Source: Trichomonas tenax (taxonomy: Eukaryota > Parabasalia > Trichomonadida > Trichomonadidae). From it: 64,000 bases of DNA. The notes under the pieces are model-generated. The model saw only the letters and a list, made by a program, of their open reading frames with translations, was not told the DNA's origin and did not search any database. Positions 1 to 10,300 of this stretch are shown one piece after another. Each line of letters begins with the position of its first letter. The first letter of the stretch is position 1. Both the position numbers and the translations under genes were made by a program. The stretch is taken from assembly GCA_023091735.1 (NCBI GenBank), contig JALKBU010000035.1, positions 1 through 64,000 of the forward strand, read 5' to 3'.

Positions 1-149
1 ACGGCCAATGTGGCATCGATTTGCTCACATTCACTCACATCCTCCCTGAATAAAATCAAATTTTCAATTTTAGTACAATCATTTCTTTACTTGCGAGAAA
101 ACAATTGTCATCATCATTAAAACATAGAAAACATCCAAAAGAGTGTATT

Positions 150-653
150 TTGGAACAATTGTCACGATTTGTGGTTTTGCACCAATGATGAGTGCTTTGC
201 TCGCATAGCAATTTCCAGTAGATAGAAGAGGAAGAACAACAACGAGATCGTTCTTCGGTTTGATTTCGTTGACGTTTGTTATGTCTCCATTGTATCAAGA
301 GTTTGCCACTGTGACTCCAGGATAATAAAATATTTTTGATATGTTGATACCACAAATCTGAAATACAATAATGGATTCACCAAAAACATATATAGAATCA
401 TCACCCGCATTGGAAACAGAGCATGAATGGAAAAGTGAGCGAGAAACAAGAATTTTATTTTTAGATGTCGATGATGTAGAAATATAGATTGCACGGTTCG
501 AAAGAGAATGAAATTGACAATCATCGACATAATAATTTTGAAATGTTGTCGATGGAAGATGGCTATTATTCGTGTGTTTATAATCGATCCTTTCGCCAGG
601 GTAAACATATTCCCAAAGACTTCCGTGAATAAACAAAACACGAAATTGTTCAT
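150..653 (-). pseudogene. Broken beta-helix-type surface protein fragment
   Basis: One minus-strand frame reads as short polar strands with regularly spaced small and aromatic residues (for example YVDDCQFHSLSNRAIYIS and VSRSLFHSCSVSNAGDDSIYVF), the texture of right-handed parallel beta-helix surface proteins. The frame hits a TGA just after GVTVANS (near 295). It then reopens in the same frame with NGDITNVNEIKPKNDLVVVL and ends near 140 in a hydrophobic stretch (FYVLMMMTIVF) that could be a membrane anchor. No convincing start codon or signal peptide lies upstream, so the 5' part is missing. I infer a truncated, nonsense-mutated member of a trichomonad surface-protein family; the exact family is not certain. 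Confidence 0.45.
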
Positions 654-1385
654 GTAATATTATGAATCATGAAATAATTCAATTCATAAATAAAAAATAA
701 TGTGCACTGTTGGCATTTGACGATGAGTATAATTGATTCAAGTTTCAATAATATACCAATGTGTATTCAAAGAAAAGGCTCTCATGGCAATGATAACATT
801 CACATTACTTTTCAGGGATAAATTTCCACCATTTGAACCATCATAATTCACAAATTCTAGGGTCGGAGGGCAGTTTCCTTGTGCCCTTTGAATCTATAGA
901 AGCTGCTGCTTTCTATGATGCAATTTGGCATCGATAATGAGGCTTCAGTTAATGCATCCTGATCTCTGAAAGAATATATTCAAATAATTTGAAAATATAT
1001 AAAAGCAATTAACTAAATTAAAGAATATTTAGCACATTGAGAAAATGCATGATTTCCGATTTAAGAACAAATGCTTAAATAAGTGGAAATTTTCAAATTA
1101 GTGCATTAGGATAAAGCATTATTTCCAACATAAGTTGAACTACTGATATCCAAATTAACTAAATATGTTGCAATTATGAAAGGAATCATCAGCTATGAAT
1201 GTTAGCGTTCTTTAATAACCTTAATACTCTGCAGATAATCAATCCTTCAAATAAAGCAGCTTGTTATTTCATAGTTTATATTTTTTATGTTTGTTCTTTA
1301 GAGGTGATAATTATATAATATTATAAGAAATATTTAATTCATTACAGAAATCTATTATGAAGCTATTTCAAAATTGCTTCATAAC
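654..1385. other. AT-rich intergenic DNA
   Basis: No supported gene, RNA or clear repeat was seen here. It separates the broken surface gene from the 3' end of the kinesin-2 gene. Confidence 0.6.
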
Positions 1386-3419
1386 TTAATCATAAACACT
1401 TGGGATTTGGACTTCTAAATCGGCTTCATCGTCCTTTGCAAATTCCTTTTCGATTTCCTCTTCATAGAAATCAAGATCAACTAACGGAGGACCGTTCTTA
1501 ACGAAACTCTCAATTGGAGCAGGTTCAAGATTAAGAACTTGAATTTCATCATTCGTTTGTTGCTGCCAAAGCTTCTTGCCGCCAGAAACAAATGTTGGAC
1601 GAGGAAGTCCGTTAGCAGACTTAGGACGCTTCATGCTTGTGAGTATTTCAATGATTTCTTGTTTGCTCTTCTTCTCCTTTGAGACCCACTGGCGTTGGTC
1701 CTTATCCCATACATAATTGCTCTTGGTGTTATTTGCCTCCTCTTCAGGGATGAAGTTATCGATGACAAGCGTGAGTGTCTGAATCATCTTCTGGAGACTC
1801 TCCATCTCAGCTGACATCTGCTCGCGGTCATCTGCAATCTGTTTCTGGACAAGTGGAAGCTTTGTCTCTAAGTTCTTGTAATTGTCACACATCTCTTTAT
1901 GAACTTGTGAAACAACTTTAACTTTCTCGTTTAAGTCTTTGCATTGAGCAATCATTTCTTTCTGGCGCTTCTTCTTCTTTGTGAGCTCTTCCTCAATCTC
2001 TTTCTGTTTCTCAGCACGCTTTGCCATCGCTTCTTTAGCACGCTGGATTTCTTCATCTTGTTCTTTTGTTCTCTGAACAAGACTTGTTTGACCACCAACT
2101 AAGTACTTAGATAACTCTTCAAGCTTCTTCTGATGCTTATCAAGCTTCTCTTTCTCGCGATCAATCTTGCGACGCTTGTGTTCAAGCTCTTTCTTAAGCT
2201 TTTCTTTCTCGGCTTCTTCAAGTGTATTACTTTCGGAAAGCTTCTTGCGTTCGTTCTCAAGTTGCTCTTCCATCTTCTTAAGCTCTTCAGGAGACATCTT
2301 GATAGGGCCACCTTTAACCTGCTCTTGAAGTTTCTGCATTTCTTGCTGTAATTCAAGGAGCAAAGCGTCCTTTGGATCCATGTTAACAGATGGTTTGTTT
2401 TCGATCTTCTTTGCACGTTCAGCGTATCTCAATGTTGAAAGTGTTTCGACAAAGTTATATGCGGCAGGACCGATGTTAGCAATCATGAGTGTGCGAGCAT
2501 TGCCACCAAGTGAATCACGAAGGATCTTAGTGAGTGCAGAATCTCTATATGGAATGTGAACTGGACCCGATGATTTCGTTGTGAGTGCAGAAATGCAGTT
2601 ACCAAGAACCATCAACGCGTAGTTGATTGATGCAGCTTCAACAAGACCTTCTCCTTGAACTTGTGTTTTTGCAACTCTTTCTGAACCAGCAAGATCGACA
2701 AGATTGAGTCTGCCTTGGCGAATATGTTGAGAACCTTCTATTTCTGTTAATGTTTCGATAACGAGTGTTAGAATTGAGTGAGAACGTGAACTTTCATCAT
2801 TCATCGCTGTTGCTCTTGTTTTTCTGTGTTTGAATCCAACTCTTTGGATTTTAAGAATTTCTTCGTATGAATTAGCGACCATGCTCTTAACGCCATCAAT
2901 AACAAAGCCTTTTTGTGGATGTTCGTGTAATTTTAATGGAACTGGTTTTTCTTTGGATGAAAGCAAAAGATCGCGAATTTCTTCGTTGTACAGTTCAACG
3001 TACTGAACGGAAACAGAGACTTTGTGTGTTTCTGCGTTAGCTGTGGCGAAATCGTAAATATGTTCGAAAGCACGTGGAACAATACCACGCAACTCTGGGT
3101 TCTCAACAATACCATCCATTGTGAATGTTTTTCCTGTTCCTGTTTGGCCGTAGGCAAAAATTGTTCCATTAAATCCTTCCAAACAACCTGCAACGATAGG
3201 AGCAGCAGTGTTTTCGTAGATTTCTTCCTGGCGAGTGTCATCAGGATATACATAATCATACGTATACTGAAGTTCCTGTCCTTGTGGATTTCTCACGTAA
3301 ACTGAGGAATTCCTTTTGTCCATTCTTACGATTGTCTCGAACCCTTCCGCGAATTCCTTCTTGCTTAAGGGCCTCACGCGAACTGCGACTTTTACTGATT
3401 CACGTGAATTCTTAGACAT
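1386..3419 (-). CDS. Kinesin-2 family motor protein
   Basis: This is a 677-residue plus-end microtubule motor. The motor domain fills residues 8-340 with all ATPase motifs: P-loop GQTGTGKT at 91-98, switch I SSRSHS at 210-215 and switch II DLAGSE at 242-247. The neck that follows (NKPSVNMDPKDALL) is typical of kinesin-2 (KIF3/KIF17/FLA10), the anterograde motor of intraflagellar transport. Residues 350-565 are a strongly charged coiled coil, and the tail is short and acidic. An uncommon change is NYALMVLGNCISAL where most kinesins have a more conserved NxSLxxLGxVI helix. The start ATG follows an A-rich leader containing TCATAAAA. TTTACATGTCA-type motifs lie about 60-100 bases upstream. A dead tandem paralogue lies just upstream. 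Family assignment is firm; whether it is the homodimeric or heterotrimeric type is not decidable. Confidence 0.93.
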   Translation of the reverse strand: MSKNSRESVKVAVRVRPLSKKEFAEGFETIVRMDKRNSSVYVRNPQGQELQYTYDYVYPDDTRQEEIYENTAAPIVAGCLEGFNGTIFAYGQTGTGKTFTMDGIVENPELRGIVPRAFEHIYDFATANAETHKVSVSVQYVELYNEEIRDLLLSSKEKPVPLKLHEHPQKGFVIDGVKSMVANSYEEILKIQRVGFKHRKTRATAMNDESSRSHSILTLVIETLTEIEGSQHIRQGRLNLVDLAGSERVAKTQVQGEGLVEAASINYALMVLGNCISALTTKSSGPVHIPYRDSALTKILRDSLGGNARTLMIANIGPAAYNFVETLSTLRYAERAKKIENKPSVNMDPKDALLLELQQEMQKLQEQVKGGPIKMSPEELKKMEEQLENERKKLSESNTLEEAEKEKLKKELEHKRRKIDREKEKLDKHQKKLEELSKYLVGGQTSLVQRTKEQDEEIQRAKEAMAKRAEKQKEIEEELTKKKKRQKEMIAQCKDLNEKVKVVSQVHKEMCDNYKNLETKLPLVQKQIADDREQMSAEMESLQKMIQTLTLVIDNFIPEEEANNTKSNYVWDKDQRQWVSKEKKSKQEIIEILTSMKRPKSANGLPRPTFVSGGKKLWQQQTNDEIQVLNLEPAPIESFVKNGPPLVDLDFYEEEIEKEFAKDDEADLEVQIPSVYD

Positions 3420-3464
3420 TAATTTTTTTATGAATTCTTTTTTTCAAACGTTCACTAAATATTT

Positions 3465-3520
3465 ATTATGCCATGTAATAAATTTACATGTCATTTTTAT
3501 TTCTACCATGTAAATAAATT
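3465..3520. promoter_or_regulatory. Cluster of TTTACATGTCA-like motifs upstream of kinesin-2
   Basis: Three variants occur within 55 bases: GCCATGTAAT, TTTACATGTCA and ACCATGTAAAT, 45-100 bases upstream of the kinesin ATG. The same core recurs before other genes in the window and inside two inverted-repeat elements. Its function is inferred from recurrence only. Confidence 0.35.
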
Positions 3521-3822
3521 TATGATGCAATCGTTTATTTATCATATATCAAAATAGCTATCTATGATCCAAAATGCATTGGGTGTCAGGAATAGTAACT
3601 TTGGTTGCATAAATCGAACTAATAAATGAGTGAATAACTTGACAAAAATATCAATTAATGCATTTGAATTTTGGTAGATAGGGGACTTTACTTTCTTACT
3701 AAATTCAAGGCAGCATATTGTTACTTCTTCTCAAATCAAATAGGTATGCACAAACACTTTATTTGATTTATCATTAAAAAAATTTATATTTTATTGAGCA
3801 CGAACACTTAGAATTTGGGCTT

Positions 3823-4937
3823 CTATGTCCTCTTCAAAGTCTTTGGCGAATTCCTTTTCGATTTCGGCATCATACAAGTCAAGATCAACAGGTGGAGGAG
3901 CGTTCTTAACGAAATTCTCAATTGAAGCAGGTTCAAGATTAAGAACTTGAACTTCATCACTTGAGGAATCTTCTTTCCTCCCGAAACAAATGTTGGATGA
4001 GGGAGTCCAATAGTAGACTTAGGACGCTTCATGCTTGTGAGCATTTCAATGATTTCTCGTTTGCTCTTCTTATCTTTTGAGAGCCACTGATGTTGTTCTT
4101 TGTTCCAAACAAAAGTTCTTCTTTGCATTAGCTGCTTCTTCCTCAGGGATAAAGTTCTCGATAACAAATGTAAGTCTGAATCATCTTCTGAAGATTATCT
4201 ATTTCTGCATTCATCTTCTAATGGTCATGAGTGATCTGTTTCTGTTTCGAGTCTTTCTTTCTCAGCTTCTTCAAGTGTATTTCTCTCTGAAAGCTTCTTA
4301 CGCTCGTTCTCAAGTTGTTCCTCAACCCTCTTAAGCTCTTCAGGGGAAGCCTTAATTGGACCGCCCACAACCATTTCATTAAGTTTCTCTCTTATGAGTT
4401 GGCCACTACACTCTTAACGCCATCAATATAAAAGACCTTTTGTGGATGTTCGTGAATTTTTAATGGAACTGGTTTTTCTTTGGATGTAACCAAAAGATCT
4501 TGGATTTCTTCATTGTACAGTTCAACGTACAGAACGGAAACGGAGACTTTGTGTGTTTCTGCGTTAGCCGTTGCAAAATCGTAAATATGTTCGAAAGTAC
4601 GTGGAACAATACCGCGGAGTTCTGGAACTTTGATTTTTCCATCCATTGTGAAGGTTTATCCTGTTCCTGTTTGACCATAAGCAAAAATTGTTCCATTGAA
4701 TCCTTCCAAAAAACCGGCGACAATATGAGCGGCGGTGTTTTCGTAGATCTCTTCCTGGCTGGCATCATCTGGATAAACATAAACGAACGTGTACTGAAGT
4801 TCTTCACCTTGAGGATTTTTAACGTAAACTGAGGAATTGCTTTTATCCATTCGAACGATTGTATCGTACCCTTCTTTAACCTCTTTCGCGTTCAATGGCC
4901 CCACGCGAACAGCGACTTTGATAGATTCGCGTTTCAT
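3823..4937 (-). pseudogene. Dead tandem copy of the kinesin-2 gene
   Basis: The copy starts intact (MKRESIKVAVRVGPLNAKE, ATG at 4937) with a TCACTTTT motif just upstream and tracks the neighbouring kinesin closely. The P-loop reads GQTGTG-stop: the lysine codon AAA of the essential GKT motif has become TAA (4653-4655). The frame then continues (TFTMDG...) to VANS at about 4392. There it jumps to coiled-coil sequence, so roughly 190 residues of the motor core, including both switch motifs, are deleted. Further frameshifts interrupt the tail, which ends with the same acidic C-terminal region. It can encode only a fragment and cannot hydrolyse ATP. It arose by tandem duplication of the kinesin at 1386-3419. 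Confidence 0.9.
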
Positions 4938-4949
4938 GAATTACCATTG

Positions 4950-4957
4950 AAAAGTGA
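4950..4957 (-). promoter_or_regulatory. Initiator-like TCACTTTT
   Basis: On the minus strand TCACTTTT sits 12 bases before the ATG of the dead kinesin copy. It matches the trichomonad initiator pattern TCAYTW, which is known to lie very close to start codons. Confidence 0.55.
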
Positions 4958-5369
4958 CGCCGTTTAAAGATTTTAGATCATTCAATACTTTACAATTAGC
5001 GGTTTTATACGCATTTTTCTGATGTTTACACATCAATACGAAGCAACGTCAAAAAAATTTGCGAGAACTTTAATCAATATTATTACCTGTTTACTGCCTG
5101 GACCATAGAATGTTCTCCTGTAGAAGACTTCCTTGGAAATTATCAGATTATATTTTTTGCCAATAATTATTGAAAAATTCATGATCACTACTCACATGCT
5201 CATGTCTGTGCTTTCTAAGTGTTGCCCACATTTATCTCATTCAGCAACAAAATTAATCATAATTATTATTTTTTATATTTTTAGAATCAGTGCTCCATAT
5301 TAAAAAGAATGATAATCTTCACATTGGCTAAGTATTAAATTTTAAAAATTAATCTTGTTTCTCGCGTTA

Positions 5370-5582
5370 TCATTGCCGCAGGTGGCTCTGGTTCAACATT
5401 TGATACCTTTGGAGCACCTGGAGGTGATTTTATTGGCTATTGTATGACGTGTTATCAGAATTTGGCCTGTATGGCTGTATCACAAATGAGCCAAACAAGT
5501 GGAAATGCTAAAGGATATGGAGAAGAAATACTAATACGCCATACCATTACTCAGGATTGTATTTTACCAATACAAAAATAAA
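5370..5582 (+). pseudogene. Fragment of a glycine-rich (ALK/LTK-like) protein gene
   Basis: A frame beginning RVIIAAGGSGSTFDTFGAPGG and containing SQTSGNAKGYGEE ends at a TAA near 5582. The RVI-AAGGSGS core matches the RVIVSGGGGS segment of the larger broken gene at 5994-7183, on the opposite strand. There is no start codon and only about 70 residues remain, so this is a remnant. The family resembles the glycine-rich domain of ALK/LTK receptors, which trichomonads carry in many copies. Confidence 0.6.
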
Positions 5583-5740
5583 TAATGGGTAATGTGGATG
5601 AAATGATTAAAATTACCCAAATAAATGGTGATTTTTCTCTATTTCAGTACTGCACTTGTATAATGCATGGTTCAGTGCTCGTTTACCTTAATAATATTGT
5701 TATACATTTGCTTATATCTGAATAAAAAATAAAAACAATT

Positions 5741-5807
5741 GCACAGTCCGGGAAGGAAACCCGAACCCCCACCTTGGCAAGGTGAAATTCTACCATTAGT
5801 CCAGCAC
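5741..5807 (-). pseudogene. Decayed tRNA-Gly(GCC)
   Basis: Read on the minus strand this has a D-arm-like TAATGGTAGAA, an anticodon arm with loop TTGCCAA (anticodon GCC) closed by a TCACC/GGTGG stem, and a CCCGG-containing 3' half ending CTGTGC. It is clearly tRNA-Gly-like. The acceptor arms pair poorly (two mismatches, two wobble pairs) and the T-loop reads TTTCCTT instead of TTCRANY, which also damages the internal B box. I read it as a tRNA pseudogene or tRNA-derived relic rather than a working gene. Confidence 0.6.
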
Positions 5808-5993
5808 TAAAATACAAAATTATATAGAGTTGTTCATCACACTTTAGCATCTTGGCAAAAATTCTCTGGCATATTTGTTTCTTTCTATTGCCAATATTGT
5901 GATGTTCCCGAGATATGGAACACCATATAATTCTTCTTTAGAAACATATAAAAGCATAATTGTTTTATTAAAAAAACAACTAGTTAATTAGAT

Positions 5994-7183
5994 TCAACAC
6001 ATTTCATAACCTATAAATATTGCATCAAGAAATAGGAATCTAAAATAATTAGGACGAAATTCAATTGTTTCAATGTAATGACTTTCTATAACTGTTATAA
6101 TCATTTTCCCATTTTCTGACCAAACTCCAGGGAAATGGGTAACGCTTTCAAACAAAAATCCTGATTTTTTATCAAATGCACAAGGTTTATTTCTGACAAC
6201 TTCATATAGCTCATTTCGGGATTCAATTATTCCCTCAGGAATGATTGTATCAGCCGAGAGAGCCCAAGAACGTCCCCATCTGCTCCGCCATTTAAATTAT
6301 GGCTTGCTAATCCTCCAAACCATCCACCACCAGAGCCTGCACGATCATCATTTCCACTAGCTATGATTCCTCCATAATTATTATTTTTTTGAACCTGTTT
6401 TTTCTTGCAGCTTCTCCAGAACCAAATGTAAATCCAAAAGTTGAATTTGCTAGCCGACCTGACTGACATATTCCATTGATTCAATATCCTTATGCAGTTA
6501 AATTACATCCAGACCCACCAGAACCATCTCCAACTGCAAACTAATCACCAATATTAGTTATCAGAGCCACCACCACCCGATACGATTACTCTGTGCCATA
6601 AATCATTTTCAATAAATTTTAGAGCAGATTGGCCTCCTCCACCACCAGATCCATAGTTGAGATTATTAATATAACAGTTACTTCCACTTCCACCCCCTCT
6701 ATAGCCCCCACGCATCATATTTTTTAAGTCATAATTCGAATTGCTATTACAAGAATTTATCGTATATGCATACATTCCATGACCTCCTATTGTTGCAAAT
6801 GCCCGAACTGGATGATAAATATTGATTATACCTGACACATAGCCACCTGCTCCACCCCTATTCCCGGATGAAATGCAATAAACATTTCCATTTATTGATT
6901 AAACGATTTCATCTGAGATACAATTATTTTTTGAATAAGTATGAGAACTAATCGAACTCGGAGGTCCACCTCCTGACACTCCATATAATTCTATTTTATA
7001 TTTACCTGACATCATTATGAATTCATAATCATAACATTCGAAAGTTAACTGACAAAGATATAGGAAACTATAAGAATTTTTGGTTTTATTATGTTCTACA
7101 TTGCTTAAATTTACACCTGCCTCAAATCGAAGCAAATGAAAATTTCTATTCAATTTGTCACATTTTGCATAAATCCGAGTCAT
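5994..7183 (-). pseudogene. Broken glycine-rich (ALK/LTK-like) surface/secreted protein gene
   Basis: Minus-strand reading begins YEFIMMSGKYKIELYGVSGGG, then GGAGGYVSGIINIY, then GGYRGGGSGSNCY and RVIVSGGGGSDN, the characteristic order of the glycine-rich domain of ALK-like proteins found in large trichomonad families. A TAA interrupts the frame at 6899-6901 and the same frame reopens. Further stops and frameshifts follow around 6550 and 6480, and the remaining glycine-rich part (NNYGGIIASGNDD) sits in another frame. Downstream sequence to about 5994 still looks protein-like (PEGIIESRNELYEVV). The lesions are multiple, so it cannot make a full product. Confidence 0.75.
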
Positions 7184-7375
7184 GAGATCAAGGTTAATAA
7201 ATTATTTATTTCCTAACAATATTATATTATTTGTTCAATTAAAATGATATCGTTCCAATTTGATCATCAAATGTGACATTTCTTATTTCAAATGGGAAAA
7301 AATGTCAATTTAAAAATCATACATAGATAATATTTTTATATACGGAAGATATATAAAAAATATGGATGGAAATGA

Positions 7376-10300
7376 TTACCAGAAAGAGCACCAGCCACTG
7401 TACATCATAGCGAGGTTGTATGGGCTGACTGAGCTCTTGATAAGAAGGTCTGCTTGTTCTTCGACAGAGAGTGGTGTTTCGTTTTCGAAGTCGGTGCCAG
7501 AAAGCTTCTGGTTAACACGGTGTCTCATTTCAAGAGAGCTCTGAGCAGCTGGATTGCTTGCGAGCATTAAGCGTGACTTATCCATGATACTTCCTGCGAG
7601 CATTGCATTCTTAAGCTTGTCCTGTGGCTGCTGCTTTGTTGTCGCAGCAGCTGTGGATGCTGGTGGATCTGGTGGAACAGATTCGCTCATGTCTGTGTTT
7701 TCGATGTTGCCATCTTCGATTGTATCTGGATCAACAAGTGGTTCATGAACGAAGATAGAGAGAACCATAACTAAGACGCGTCTGTTCTCACGAAGGATAT
7801 TTGCCATCTGAACGAAAGCAGTTCTGAATGTTCCCTGTGTTCCAGTAACACCCATAGCATTGACCATCATTCTTGTCAATCTGAATGGAACAACTTCTGG
7901 AAGGAACTTTCTCTTTGCAGCCTTCTCGAAGCAGTCACCGAAGTCGATATGAACGACTTTACCTGTTAATCTGTCGATCAGAAGGTTGCTTGGATGGCGA
8001 TCTCCCAAACCGATGACATAACCAACAATTGATGTCATAGCTGTAGAAATAGCGAATGTGTGCTGCTGCTTGAGCCATGTTGAAGCAGAATCGGCCTTGA
8101 GAATGAACAGCTTAGCAATATCTGTAGCTGGGATTGTGTTTGTGAGCTTCTGCAAAACTTGCATCTTTTGGACCGGTTGCATGTAATCGAATGATGAATA
8201 AGAAAGCTCTTCAAGAAGCTTGAATTCCTGCATTGGATCTCTGCCATACAGCTTCCTGTAGTTTTCGACAATTGCACGAAGTGTATCTGTGCCTCTAACC
8301 CATTGGACTAAACCGTGCTGCATTGAAAGTGGAATGACGCCCATTGTACCAATGAGATTTCCAGAGAAGTATGTCTGCTTCTTGAGGAATGAGTTGATGA
8401 GTCTGAAGAACTGCATGATACGCTCATCAAGTCTCAAGTCTTCGTGTCCCTTGACGAGGTACTGATAGAAGTTTCCATCTTCACCACGAACAACGACATC
8501 CTTCGGCTGCTGCTTACTCATGTAAACAGAGAACTGGCCAACGAAATACTGGATTCTGTTGATTCGTCTGCCCGGTCTGTATGTGCATGGGACAGCAAGT
8601 CTGAAGTTTGTACGTTGATCGAGTTGCTCAGAGAGAGCACGAAGCTGGATGACTCTGACTTTCTTGATGTCTTCTGTAAGAGAATCTTGCATGATTCTGC
8701 ACCATGAAGAAACAGAGTTCATGCAGTTCTGGTTGCGAGGATTGAACACGCGCATGATCTGATCAAGAGATCTGATCTGAGATCCATACTGACGAAGGAA
8801 CTGTTGATGCAATTTGCAGCGCGGCTTTGCAGTCATTGTCAAGATTGACTGCAATGTGCTCTGCATGAGATCAGCACGTCCGAGACTGAAGTGATCAATT
8901 GCATCATTGATCTTCTGGAGAACGTGTTCATACCATGTGACAGCAGCTCTAAGAAGGCACTTTCTGATCAAAGAGACTTCTTCGGCTTCAACAGGATGGC
9001 TCTGCTTGAACTCGTTGTATAAGAGTGTTGAAGCGTGAGCACGTGAAGCATCCTTCGAGAATGTGTTGACAATGAGTGAGAAAATGAGTGCATGATAATG
9101 TTCATCAAGAAGTGAATAAAGCAATTTGTGGACGAACTGTGCAACTCTTGGTGTTGGATGGTTAAGCTGGACTAAGAGCTGTGGTGATGCTTGGAGAAGA
9201 AGATCTGCAGAAATCTGAGAAATGCAACTTGATGTCTGCTCAAAGACTTCGCCATGGTTTGCATGTTCAAAGAACAAGTTAAGAAGCTGGACAATTTCAA
9301 TGAAAGAGGCAGAGATGCTGCAGCACTTAGCGAGAGCATCAATAGCATTTGTAACATACTTTGTGAGGTGATGTGGATCTCTGTTGATGAGTTCAGAGTT
9401 GATATCTGACCATCTTCTGAGAACCTGCAATTCATTGAGATTGATCTGAAGGGCTTTAACGATACCTGTTGGAAGATATAAGCCACCAAGTGTTGTGTGA
9501 AGATCGTGCATCTTTATCTTCTCCTTCATTTGCTTGTTGATCATGAGATGAGCACAGCATGTTCCAGAGCATTCATTAACTGGAAGCTTGATAACAGGAA
9601 TCTGTGAAAGGTGATCATATGCATCATAGAGTGCATCCATTGTATCATTAGTCTCAAGAAGCCATGTTGCATACAAATCATGGCATCTTGGAAGTAATTC
9701 GCCTTTGACATTTTCTGTGAGGAACTTCATTTGAGATATAGCTTCTTCCTTCTTTCCTGTGTTGTATTTGTTGATGACATAGCAGATTCTGTCTAAGTCT
9801 GGGCTTGTCTTCATGTCCAAGTCTCTGAAGATGATATTGAAGACAGGATCATTCAGCTTTGTACCCAATGTTAAAGACTTGAGTGAGAAGAACTCCATGA
9901 ATATATTATCTGCTTTGTGTGTAACTCTGAACCTGTTGGAAATAATTGGGAACCAAACTTCGAAGTCTCTTGGAGCTGTCTGAAGTCTTGAATTCCAAAC
10001 TTCTTCGATTGACTTTCTCATTGATGGATTCTTCGCCCAATCTCTGATTTCAAGGACTTCGACAATCTGCTGAGCTCTGAGCATTGTATCTCTGTGTATC
10101 TGCTGGTTATTTGCCCAGAACATAATTGGACGAGAAGCAAGAAGTGACCACGCGTTTGTGATAATTTCATCAATATCATAATTTTCTTTCTTGATATTGT
10201 AGAGTGCAAGAAGAACCATACAACGGATTGAATCAACGCTACGGCTCTCGAGAATGACGTTCAAATCATCCCAGCGCTCAAGAAGGAATGCAGCATTAGC

